Origin: Ramlibacter agri
GTDB taxonomy: Bacteria > Pseudomonadota > Gammaproteobacteria > Burkholderiales > Burkholderiaceae_C
Length of the DNA stretch: 64,000 bases
NCBI RefSeq assembly: GCF_012927085.1
Contig: NZ_JABBFX010000002.1
Coordinates: 744,001-808,000, forward strand
Reading direction: 5' to 3'
The translations under genes and the position numbers were made by a program. Under the pieces are notes generated by a model. The model searched no databases and was not told the origin of the DNA. It saw only the letters and a list, made by a program, of their open reading frames with translations. Below are positions 7,046-15,158 of this stretch, piece after piece. The first letter of the stretch is position 1; every line of letters starts with the position of its first letter.

Positions 7046-9484
7046 ATGAAGAAGATGAAACTGGTGATGGTCGGCAACGGCATGGCCGGCGTGCGCACGC
7101 TCGAAGAGCTGCTGAAGATCGCCCCCGAGCTGTACGACGTCGCGGTGTTCGGCGCCGAGCCGCATCCCAACTACAACCGCATCCTGCTGTCGCCGGTGCT
7201 GGCCGGCGAACAGACGCTGGACGAGATCGTCCTCAACTCCTGGGAGTGGTACGAGCAGAACAACATCCGGCTGCACGCCGGCAAGAAGGTGGTGCAGATC
7301 GACCGCGTGCGCCGCGTCGTGCGGGCCGAGGACGGCACGGAGGAAGAGTACGACCGCCTGCTGCTGTGCACCGGCTCCAACCCCTTCATGCTGCCGGTGC
7401 CGGGCAAGGACTTGCCGGGCGTCATCGCCTACCGCGACATCGCCGACACCAACGCGATGATCGAGGCGGCCACCAGATACAAGAAGGCGGTGGTCATCGG
7501 CGGCGGCCTGCTGGGCCTGGAAGCGGCCAACGGCCTGATGAAGCGCGGCATGGAAGTCAGCGTGGTGCACGTGATGCCCTGGCTGATGGAGCGCCAGCTG
7601 GACGACGTGGCCGGCAAGCTGCTGCAGAAGTCGCTGGAAGAGCGCGGGCTGAAGTTCCTGATCGGCGCGCACACGCAGGAAATCGTCGGCGACGAACGCG
7701 TGACCGCCGTCAGGTTCAAGGACGGCACGGAGGTGGAAACCGACCTGGTCGTGATGGCCGTCGGCATCCGCCCCAACACCGAGCTGGCCGAGAAGTCGCG
7801 CATCCACTGCAACCGCGGCATCGTCGTCAACGACACGATGCAGACGGTGACCGACGCGCGCATCTACGCCGTCGGCGAATGCGCGGCGCACCGCGGCATC
7901 GCCTACGGCCTGGTGGCGCCCCTGTTCGAGCAGGCCAAGGTGGCGGCCAACCACCTGGCGCAGTTCGGCATCGGCCGCTACACCGGCTCGCTGACCTCCA
8001 CCAAGCTCAAGGTGACGGGCATCGACCTGTTCTCCGCCGGCGAATTCATGGGCGGCGAGGGCACCGAGGAAATCGTCATGAGCGATCCCTTCGGCGGCGT
8101 CTACAAGAAGCTGGTGATCAAGGACGACAAGCTGGTCGGCGCCTGCCTGTACGGCGATACGGTGGACGGCAGCTACTACTTCAAGCTGCTGCGCGAGGGC
8201 CGCAAGATCGGCGACATCCGCGAGAAGCTGATGTTCGGCGAGTCCAACCTGGGCGACGCGGGCCACCAGGGCCAGAACAAGGCGGCGGCGCTGGCCGACA
8301 CGGACGAAGTCTGCGGTTGCAACGGCGTCAACAAGGGCACGATCTGCAAGGCCATCAAGGAGAAGGGCCTGTTCACGCTGGACGAGGTGCGCAAGCACAC
8401 CAAGGCCAGCGCGTCCTGCGGCTCCTGCACCGGCCTGGTCGAACAGATCATCATGTTCACGGCCGGCGGCGACTACTCCGCCGCGCCGAAGAAGAAGGCG
8501 CTGTGCGGCTGCACGGACCACAGCCACCAGGAAGTGCGGGATGCGATCCGCGCCAACAAGCTGGTCACGATCGCCGACACGATGCGCTTCATGGAATGGC
8601 GCACGCCCAACGGCTGCTCCACCTGCCGCCCGGCGCTGAACTACTACCTGATCTCCACCTGGCCCAAGGAGGCCAAGGACGATCCGCAATCCCGCTACAT
8701 CAACGAGCGCAGCCACGCGAACATCCAGAAGGACGGCAGCTACTCGGTGATCCCGCGCATGTGGGGCGGCGAGACCACGGCTTCGGAGCTGCGCCGCATC
8801 GCCGACGTGGTGGACAAGTACCACATCCCCACCGTCAAGGTCACCGGCGGCCAGCGCATCGACCTGCTGGGCGTGAAGAAGGAAGACCTGCGCAATGTCT
8901 GGCAGGACCTGGGCATGCCTTCGGGCCACGCCTATGCGAAAGCGCTGCGCACGGTGAAGACCTGCGTGGGCAGCGAGTGGTGCCGCTTCGGCACCCAGGA
9001 CTCCACGCAGATGGGCAAGGACCTGGAGCGCGCGCTGTGGCGCATGTACGCGCCGCACAAGGTGAAGCTGGCCGTCAGCGGCTGCCCGCGCAACTGCGCC
9101 GAAAGCGGCATCAAGGACGTCGGCGTCATCGGCGTCGACTCGGGCTGGGAGATCTACGTGGCCGGCAACGGCGGCATCAAGACCGAGGCCGGCCAGTTCT
9201 TCTGCAAGGTGAAGACTTCCGAGGAAGTGCTGGAGTACAGCGGCGCCTTCCTGCAGCTGTATCGCGAGGAAGGCTGGTACCTGGAGCGCACGGTGCACTA
9301 CGTCAACCGCGTCGGCCTGGAGTCCATCAAGAAGAAGGTGCTGGAGGACCATGAAGGCCGCAAGGCGCTGTGGGAGCGGCTGCAGTTCGCCCTGGATGGC
9401 GAGCCGGACCCCTGGTTCGAGCACGAGAAGGCATCCGTCGACGAGCGGCAGTTCGACGCACTGCCCTCGGGGGTGGCCGCATGA
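7046..9484 (+). CDS. nirB: assimilatory NAD(P)H nitrite reductase, large subunit
   Basis: 812 residues, full length for NirB. An N-terminal FAD/NAD(P) oxidoreductase part (GNGMAGVRTLEELL; GGGLLGLEAANGL) is followed by Cys-rich BFD-like [2Fe-2S] segments (VCGCNGVNKGTIC, SCGSCTGLVEQI) and a siroheme/[4Fe-4S] ferredoxin-nitrite reductase half with TCVGSEWCRFG and SGCPRNCAESG. It reduces nitrite to ammonium in the cytoplasm. ATG 7046 has GGAG upstream. Its stop overlaps the next gene (ATGA at 9481). The siroheme supply gene cobA lies at the end of the same array. Confidence 0.95.
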   Translation: MKKMKLVMVGNGMAGVRTLEELLKIAPELYDVAVFGAEPHPNYNRILLSPVLAGEQTLDEIVLNSWEWYEQNNIRLHAGKKVVQIDRVRRVVRAEDGTEEEYDRLLLCTGSNPFMLPVPGKDLPGVIAYRDIADTNAMIEAATRYKKAVVIGGGLLGLEAANGLMKRGMEVSVVHVMPWLMERQLDDVAGKLLQKSLEERGLKFLIGAHTQEIVGDERVTAVRFKDGTEVETDLVVMAVGIRPNTELAEKSRIHCNRGIVVNDTMQTVTDARIYAVGECAAHRGIAYGLVAPLFEQAKVAANHLAQFGIGRYTGSLTSTKLKVTGIDLFSAGEFMGGEGTEEIVMSDPFGGVYKKLVIKDDKLVGACLYGDTVDGSYYFKLLREGRKIGDIREKLMFGESNLGDAGHQGQNKAAALADTDEVCGCNGVNKGTICKAIKEKGLFTLDEVRKHTKASASCGSCTGLVEQIIMFTAGGDYSAAPKKKALCGCTDHSHQEVRDAIRANKLVTIADTMRFMEWRTPNGCSTCRPALNYYLISTWPKEAKDDPQSRYINERSHANIQKDGSYSVIPRMWGGETTASELRRIADVVDKYHIPTVKVTGGQRIDLLGVKKEDLRNVWQDLGMPSGHAYAKALRTVKTCVGSEWCRFGTQDSTQMGKDLERALWRMYAPHKVKLAVSGCPRNCAESGIKDVGVIGVDSGWEIYVAGNGGIKTEAGQFFCKVKTSEEVLEYSGAFLQLYREEGWYLERTVHYVNRVGLESIKKKVLEDHEGRKALWERLQFALDGEPDPWFEHEKASVDERQFDALPSGVAA

Positions 9485-10254
9485 TGCGACGCAGGACGCT
9501 GCTCGCCGCCGCGATGGCAAGCGCGGGGACCGCGTGGGCCCAGGTCACGGACCTGGCCGATGCGATCAACAAGGCCGGCCGCCAGCGCATGCTGTCGCAG
9601 CGCACTTGCAAGGCCTATCTCGCCCTCGTGCAGGGCGTGGAGCCCGAGCAGGCGCAACGCGTGCTGGACGCCTCGGTTGCGCTGTTCGAGCGCCAGCTGG
9701 GCGAGCTGAGGGCCTACGCCAGCACCGCGGAACTGCGCGCGACCTATGGCGCGCTGGGCTCGGCCTGGGGCGACTACAAGGGCCTGCTGGCCGCGCCTGC
9801 GCGCACCGGCGTTGCGGCCGTGGTCGCGCAGTCCGGCAAGGTGCTGGCCGTGGCGCACCAGGGCACGGGCCAGTTCGAGGCGCTGCTGAACCAGCCGCTC
9901 GGCAAGCTGGTCAACGTGGCTGGCCGCCAGCGCATGCTGTCGCAGCGCATGGCCGCCTTCTATCTCGCCTCGCTGATGCCGGGCGACGCCGCGGCGGCAC
10001 GCGCCGAAGTCGCCAAGGCCCGCACCGATTTCCTCGCCGGCCTGGACTTCCTGCGCAAGGCCCCGGAAGCCACGCCGCGCATCAAGGACGAACTGCAGCT
10101 GGCCGACCTGCAATGGGTGCTGTTCGACAACGCGCTGCAGAAGGCGGCTCCCGGCGACGGCACCAAGCCGCAATCCGACGTGTTCATCACCAGCGAGAAC
10201 GTGCTGCAGGTGATGGACCGCATCACCACGCTCTACACGGGACTGAAGGCATGA
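9481..10254 (+). CDS. secreted protein with two PilJ-type (nitrate-sensor-like) modules
   Basis: 257 residues. The N-terminus (MMRRRTLLAAAM, cut likely after AWA at about 20) is a signal peptide with an RRRTLL twin-arginine-like motif. The mature part holds two copies of the PilJ/McpN N-terminal module: INKAGRQRMLSQR at 29-41 and VNVAGRQRMLSQR at 144-157. There is no kinase, methyl-accepting or DNA-binding domain, so it may be a periplasmic binding or scavenging protein for nitrate/nitrite. It overlaps both neighbours by ATGA, wedged between nirB and nirD, so its expression should be tightly coupled to nitrite reductase. The function is not established. Confidence 0.8.
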   Translation: MMRRRTLLAAAMASAGTAWAQVTDLADAINKAGRQRMLSQRTCKAYLALVQGVEPEQAQRVLDASVALFERQLGELRAYASTAELRATYGALGSAWGDYKGLLAAPARTGVAAVVAQSGKVLAVAHQGTGQFEALLNQPLGKLVNVAGRQRMLSQRMAAFYLASLMPGDAAAARAEVAKARTDFLAGLDFLRKAPEATPRIKDELQLADLQWVLFDNALQKAAPGDGTKPQSDVFITSENVLQVMDRITTLYTGLKA

Positions 10255-10625
10255 ACCTCAACGAATGGACCCCGATCTGCCGGGTCGACGAGATCCCGGT
10301 GCTGGGCGCGCGCCGCGTGGCGCGGCCGCGCGGCATGGACGTGGCGGTCTTCCGCAACGGCGAGGACCAGGTCTTCGCGCTGCTGGATCGCTGTCCGCAC
10401 AAGGGCGGCCCGCTGTCGCAGGGCATCGTGTTCGGCACCAGCGTGGCCTGCCCGCTGCACAACCAGACGATCGGCCTGGACGACGGCTGCGCGAAGGCGC
10501 CCGACGAAGGCTGCACGCCGCGCTTCTCGTGCCGGGTGGAAGCGGGCCAGGTGTTCCTGGACCCGGTGGAACTGGCCACCGTGGCGCTGGAGCTGGAGGC
10601 GCCGAAGGCGGGACCCTGCAAGTGA
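10251..10625 (+). CDS. nirD: nitrite reductase small subunit (Rieske-type NirD)
   Basis: 124 residues. Rieske ligands are present: CPH (Cys48, His50) and CPLH (Cys67, His70). This is the cluster-binding type rather than the Enterobacteria-type NirD that has lost the ligands. It partners NirB in NAD(P)H-dependent nitrite reduction. ATG 10251 overlaps the stop of the PilJ gene, and its own TGA overlaps the GTG of the nitrate reductase gene at 10622. Confidence 0.92.
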   Translation: MNLNEWTPICRVDEIPVLGARRVARPRGMDVAVFRNGEDQVFALLDRCPHKGGPLSQGIVFGTSVACPLHNQTIGLDDGCAKAPDEGCTPRFSCRVEAGQVFLDPVELATVALELEAPKAGPCK

Positions 10626-13411
10626 AAGAGACGAAGTCGACCTGCCCTTACTGCGGTGTGGGCTGCGGCGTCATCATCCGCTCCGAAGGCGAGCAGATCG
10701 TGGGCGTGCGCGGCGACCCGGAGCATCCGGCCAACTTCGGGCGGCTGTGCACCAAGGGTTCGACCCTGCACCTCACCGCCTCGGCGGAGGTGACGCGCCA
10801 GACCCGCCTGCTGCAGCCGATGCGCCGCGAGCACCGCGGCGAGGCGCCGCGGCGAGTGGACTGGGACGGCGCGCTGGACTTCGCGGCCGACGCCTTCGCG
10901 CAGGTCATCGCGGAGCACGGGCCGGACAGCGTGGGCTTCTACATCTCGGGCCAGCTGCTCACCGAGGACTACTACGTCTTCAACAAGCTGGCCAAGGGCC
11001 TGATCGGCACCAACAACGTCGACACCAATTCGCGGCTTTGCATGAGCAGCGCCGTGGCCGGCTACAAGAAGACGCTGGGCGCCGACGCACCGCCCAACTG
11101 CTACGACGACGTCAACCATGCGGGCTGCATCTTCATCGTCGGCAGCAATACCGCGTTCGCGCACCCCATCCTGTTCCGGCGCATCGAGGAGGCGAAGGCG
11201 CGCAACCCGCAGATGAAGATCATCTTCTGCGACCCGCGGCGCACCGACACCGCGGAACTGGCCGACCTCTACCTGCCGCTGCAGCCCGGCACCGACGTCA
11301 TGCTGTTCCACGGCCTGCTGCACATCATGCTGTGGGAGGGCTGGACGAACACGGACTACATCGCGGCCCACACCAGCGGCTTCGACGCGCTGAAATCGCT
11401 GGTGCGCGAGTACACGCCGGAGAAGGTGTCGCAGGCCTGCGGCATCTCCAAGGACGACCTGTTCACGGCAGCGAAGTGGTTCGCCACCTCGCCCGCGACC
11501 CTGAGCCTCTACTGCCAGGGCCTGAACCAGTCTTCCAGCGGCACCGCCAAGAACGCGGCGCTCATCAACCTGCACCTCGCCACGGGCCAGATCGGCCGCG
11601 CCGGCGCCGGGCCCTTCTCGTTGACGGGCCAGCCCAATGCGATGGGCGGCCGCGAGGTGGGTGGGCTCGCGAACCTGCTGTCCGCGCATCGCGACCTGGC
11701 CAATCCCGGACACCGCGCCGAAGTCGCCGCGCTCTGGGGCGTGCCTTCCGTGCCGGAGCAGCCCGGCCTCACGGCCGTGGAGATGTTCCAGGCCGCGGCC
11801 GACGGCCAGCTGAAGGCGCTATGGATCGCCTGCACCAACCCGGCGCAATCGATGCCGGACCAGGCGACCGTGCGCCGCGCGCTGGAGCGTGCCGAGCTGG
11901 TGGTGGTGCAGGAAGCCTTCGCCACCACCGCCACCTGCGACTACGCCGACCTGCTGCTGCCCGCCAGCACCTGGGGCGAGAAGGAAGGCACCGTCACCAA
12001 CAGCGAGCGGCGCATCAGCCGCGTGCGGCAGGCCGTGCCGCGGCCGGGCGGCGCCCGGCACGACTGGGAGATCGTGGTCGATTTCGCGCGGCGGCTGGAG
12101 ACGCGGCTGCGGCGCGCGCCCACGCTGTTCCCTTACACGACGCCGGAAAGCATCTGGCTCGAACATCGCGAGACCACGCGCGGCCGCGACCTCGACATCA
12201 CTGGCTTGTCGTATGCGCTGCTGGAACAGGCGCCGCAGCAATGGCCTTTCCCGGAAGGCGCGAGCAGCGGCAAGGCGCGCCTCTACGAAGACGGTGTCTT
12301 CCCGACGCCGGACGGCAAGGCCCGCTTCGCCGACGTGGCCTACGTGCCCCTGGCCGAGCCGCGCGAATCGCGTTATCCCTTCTCGCTCACCACCGGGCGG
12401 CTGCGCGACCAGTGGCATGGCATGTCGCGCACCGGCACCCTGGGCCGCCTGTTCGGCCACGTGCCGGAGCCGGCGGTGCAGATGCATCCGCAGGACATGG
12501 CGCGGCGCAGCCTGCAGGAAGGCGACCTGGTGCACGTCACCTCCAAGCGCGGCTCCATCGTGCTGCCCGCGCAGGCCAGCAACGAAGTGGGACTGAGCCA
12601 GGCCTTCATCGCGATGCACTGGGGCGCGGAGTTCCTGGGCGGCGTCTCCAGCACCGGCGAACCCCTGGCCGGCGTCAACGCGCTCACCACCTCCGCCTAC
12701 TGCCCCGGCTCGAAGCAACCGGAGCTGAAGCACGCGGCGGTGAAGATCCTCAAGGCCGAACTGCCCTGGACCTTGCTGGGCGTGGCCTGGCTGCCGGCGC
12801 AGGACGCGCAGGCGGCGCGCGAGCAGCTGAAGTCGATGATGGCGCTGTTCCCCTTCGCCGCTTGCGTGCCCTTCTCCAACAACCCACCGCTGGACCAGGC
12901 GGCGAACAGCGAGCGCAACGGCGTGCTGTTCCGCGCCGCCGCCTACGAGGCGCCCCCCGACGAGATCGTGCAACAGCTGGAACAGCTGCTGGGCCTGGCC
13001 GGCACCGTGGATACGCTGCGCTACGCCGATCGCCGCAAGGGCCAACGGCGCACGGTGCGGGTGCGCCGCGAGGGCGCCGATACGCGCATCGAAGCCCTGC
13101 TGCTCGCCGGCGACACCAGCGCCGAAGCCTGGATCAAGTCGCTGCTGCTGCAGGAGCTGCCGGCCCAGGCCTATGGCCGCCTGCTGCTGGCCCCGGGCGC
13201 GAAGGCGCCGGTGGCCGTGCAGAAGAAGGGCAAGCAGGTGTGCAGCTGTTTCGGGGTGGAGGCGCCGGCGATCGAGCAGCACCTGGAGGGCTGCGGCGGC
13301 TCGCCGGACGAACGCCTGGCCTCACTGCAGAAGGCGCTGCGCTGCGGCACCAACTGCGGCTCCTGCGTGCCGGAACTGAAGCGGATGATCCGCAGCCTGG
13401 TGCCTGCCTGA
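10622..13411 (+). CDS. nasC: assimilatory nitrate reductase catalytic subunit (molybdopterin, NasA/NasC type)
   Basis: 929 residues. The N-terminal [4Fe-4S] ligands are Cys8, Cys11, Cys15 and Cys43 (CPYCGVGCG...LCTKG), followed by the molybdopterin oxidoreductase core and a dinucleotide-binding domain. The C-terminus has an extra BFD-like [2Fe-2S] domain (VCSCFGVEAPAIEQHL...CGTNCGSCVPEL). This is the bacterial cytoplasmic nitrate reductase that reduces nitrate to nitrite. The start is GTG 10622, overlapping the nirD stop by GTGA; earlier in-frame codons lie inside nirD. Gene names for this enzyme vary (nasA, nasC, narB). Confidence 0.93.
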   Translation: MKETKSTCPYCGVGCGVIIRSEGEQIVGVRGDPEHPANFGRLCTKGSTLHLTASAEVTRQTRLLQPMRREHRGEAPRRVDWDGALDFAADAFAQVIAEHGPDSVGFYISGQLLTEDYYVFNKLAKGLIGTNNVDTNSRLCMSSAVAGYKKTLGADAPPNCYDDVNHAGCIFIVGSNTAFAHPILFRRIEEAKARNPQMKIIFCDPRRTDTAELADLYLPLQPGTDVMLFHGLLHIMLWEGWTNTDYIAAHTSGFDALKSLVREYTPEKVSQACGISKDDLFTAAKWFATSPATLSLYCQGLNQSSSGTAKNAALINLHLATGQIGRAGAGPFSLTGQPNAMGGREVGGLANLLSAHRDLANPGHRAEVAALWGVPSVPEQPGLTAVEMFQAAADGQLKALWIACTNPAQSMPDQATVRRALERAELVVVQEAFATTATCDYADLLLPASTWGEKEGTVTNSERRISRVRQAVPRPGGARHDWEIVVDFARRLETRLRRAPTLFPYTTPESIWLEHRETTRGRDLDITGLSYALLEQAPQQWPFPEGASSGKARLYEDGVFPTPDGKARFADVAYVPLAEPRESRYPFSLTTGRLRDQWHGMSRTGTLGRLFGHVPEPAVQMHPQDMARRSLQEGDLVHVTSKRGSIVLPAQASNEVGLSQAFIAMHWGAEFLGGVSSTGEPLAGVNALTTSAYCPGSKQPELKHAAVKILKAELPWTLLGVAWLPAQDAQAAREQLKSMMALFPFAACVPFSNNPPLDQAANSERNGVLFRAAAYEAPPDEIVQQLEQLLGLAGTVDTLRYADRRKGQRRTVRVRREGADTRIEALLLAGDTSAEAWIKSLLLQELPAQAYGRLLLAPGAKAPVAVQKKGKQVCSCFGVEAPAIEQHLEGCGGSPDERLASLQKALRCGTNCGSCVPELKRMIRSLVPA

Positions 13412-13466
13412 TCGCCCTGGAATGTCCTCATAGCCAAAAGTCATCAAGGCTCTGGGACAATTGCGC

Positions 13467-14375
13467 GTGGGCATCAGTCAATACCTCAAGGAAATCGGCC
13501 GCGGCAAGCAGGGCGCGCGGCCCCTCGCACGCGACCAGGCCAGGGACCTCTTCGGCCAGGTCCTCGACGGCGCCGTCACCGACCTCGAGGTCGGCGCCTT
13601 CTGCATCGCCATGCGCGTGAAGGGGGAGACGCCGGAAGAAATGGCGGGCTTCCTCGACGCCCTTGACGAACGCCTGCACAAGGTCCCTGCTGCCAGCGGC
13701 AAGCCGGTGGTCGTCCTGCCCAGCTACAACGGGGCGCGCCGCCTGCCGGTGCTGACGCCGCTGCTGGCGGCGCTCGTCGCACGACGCGGCCTGCCGGTGG
13801 TGATCCACGGCGCGTCCACCGAGTCCAGCCGCGTCTTCGTGCGCGACGTACTGCACGCGCTCGACGTCCAGGCGCATGGCGAAGTGCCGACCGTGCGCGA
13901 CGGCCAGGTGGTGTTCCTGCCCACCGAGGTGCTCAGCCCGGGCCTCAAGCGCCTGCTGGACGCGCGCAAGGCGATCGGCCTGCGCAATTCCGCGCACAGC
14001 CTGGTGAAGCTGATGAACCCCTGCGCCGGCAAGGCCGTCATCGTCAGCAGCTACACGCACCCGGAATACGCCGTCTCGATGGCCGCCGTGTTCGAGCTCA
14101 TGGGTTCGACCGCGCTGCTGCTGCGCGGCACCGAAGGCGAAGTGGTCGCCGACGCGCGCCGCCTGCCGCAGATGGATGGCTTCATCCGCGGCCAGCGCGT
14201 GACCCTGCAGGAAGGCCAGAAGGGCACGCTCGCCGAATTGCCGGAACTCCCCAAGGACATCGCCCCCGAGGCCACGGCCGCGTACATCCGCGAAGTGCTC
14301 GCGGGCACGCGTCCCGTTCCCCACTCGCTCGCCGCGCAAGTGGAACACATCTTGCATCTGGCTGACGCATCATGA
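13467..14375 (+). CDS. ybiB: YbiB family (anthranilate phosphoribosyltransferase-like) DNA-binding protein
   Basis: 302 residues. The start region YLKEIGRGKQGARPLARDQA and the later RVKGETPEEMAGFL match the YbiB/TrpD2 family, which has the fold of anthranilate phosphoribosyltransferase but binds nucleic acid. GTG 13467 is chosen because it gives the same spacing to KEIGRGK as E. coli YbiB and has GGGA about 9 bases upstream; a TTG at 13461 would be too close to that site. It ends overlapping cobA (ATGA). A place in a nitrate operon is known in related bacteria, but the role there is not. Confidence 0.82.
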   Translation: MGISQYLKEIGRGKQGARPLARDQARDLFGQVLDGAVTDLEVGAFCIAMRVKGETPEEMAGFLDALDERLHKVPAASGKPVVVLPSYNGARRLPVLTPLLAALVARRGLPVVIHGASTESSRVFVRDVLHALDVQAHGEVPTVRDGQVVFLPTEVLSPGLKRLLDARKAIGLRNSAHSLVKLMNPCAGKAVIVSSYTHPEYAVSMAAVFELMGSTALLLRGTEGEVVADARRLPQMDGFIRGQRVTLQEGQKGTLAELPELPKDIAPEATAAYIREVLAGTRPVPHSLAAQVEHILHLADAS

Positions 14376-15148
14376 ATACGATCCACACCGGGAAGGTCAC
14401 ACTGGTCGGCGCCGGCCCCGGCGATCCGGAACTGCTCACCCTCAAGGCGCTGAAAGCGATCCAGGGGGCCACCGTGCTGCTGGTCGACGACCTCGTCAGC
14501 GACGAAGTGGTGGCGCATGCGCCGCCCACGGCGCGCATCGTCCACGTCGGCAAGCGCGGCGGCTGCAAGAGCACGCCGCAGGCCTTCATCGAGAAGCTGA
14601 TGGTGATGGCCGCGCGCGAAGGCGAGAACGTCGTGCGCCTCAAGGGCGGCGACCCCTTCATCTTCGGCCGCGGCGGCGAGGAGGTGGAACACCTGCGCGC
14701 CGCCGGCATCCACGTCGAAGTGGTCAACGGCATCACCTCGGGCCTGGCTGCCGCCACTTCGCTGGGCGTGCCGCTCACGCACCGGGACCATGCGCAAGGC
14801 GTCATCTTCATCACCGGCCATGCCCAGAAGGGTGCGGAAGCGCCCGACTGGCGCACGCTGGCGGCCGCTGCGCGCGACGCCCGCCTGACGCTGGTGATCT
14901 ACATGGGCGTGAGCAGCGCCGAGCGCATCGAGCAGGACCTGCTGGCCGGCCTGCCCGGCGACACGCCCGTGGCCGTCATCCAGCGCGCCACCCTGCCCGA
15001 CCAGCGCCATGCGGTGACGCGGCTGGACCATCTCGCGCAGACCATCGCGGGCGAAGCCCTGGCCAGCCCGTCGGTGATCGTCGTCGGTGACGTCGTGCGC
15101 GGCGTGCAGGCGGCCAGCTCCGCCTTGCCGCAAGCGCGCGCCGCCTGA
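14372..15148 (+). CDS. cobA: uroporphyrinogen-III C-methyltransferase (SUMT)
   Basis: 258 residues. The GAGPGDPELLTLKA N-terminus, the RLKGGDPFIFGRGGEE motif and NGITSGLAAATSLGVPLTHRD are diagnostic of SUMT. It converts uroporphyrinogen III to precorrin-2 with two S-adenosylmethionine, the first step to siroheme. This is the single-domain form without the CysG dehydrogenase/ferrochelatase part, so the later steps must be encoded elsewhere. Placement after nirB and the reductases fits siroheme supply for NirB. ATG overlaps the ybiB stop. Confidence 0.93.
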   Translation: MNTIHTGKVTLVGAGPGDPELLTLKALKAIQGATVLLVDDLVSDEVVAHAPPTARIVHVGKRGGCKSTPQAFIEKLMVMAAREGENVVRLKGGDPFIFGRGGEEVEHLRAAGIHVEVVNGITSGLAAATSLGVPLTHRDHAQGVIFITGHAQKGAEAPDWRTLAAAARDARLTLVIYMGVSSAERIEQDLLAGLPGDTPVAVIQRATLPDQRHAVTRLDHLAQTIAGEALASPSVIVVGDVVRGVQAASSALPQARAA

Positions 15149-15158
15149 GCCAGCCGCC

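Noticed and set aside
5621..9520. 1299-codon minus-strand frame opposite the porter and nirB genes
   Set aside because: Arg/Ala/His-rich, low complexity, no motifs; a GC-skew shadow of the two plus-strand genes. The 1220-codon plus frame at 5692-9354 is rejected for the same reason.
10747..13620. 957-codon plus-strand frame over the nitrate reductase
   Set aside because: Shadow of the reductase gene in another frame; the translation has no recognisable domains.
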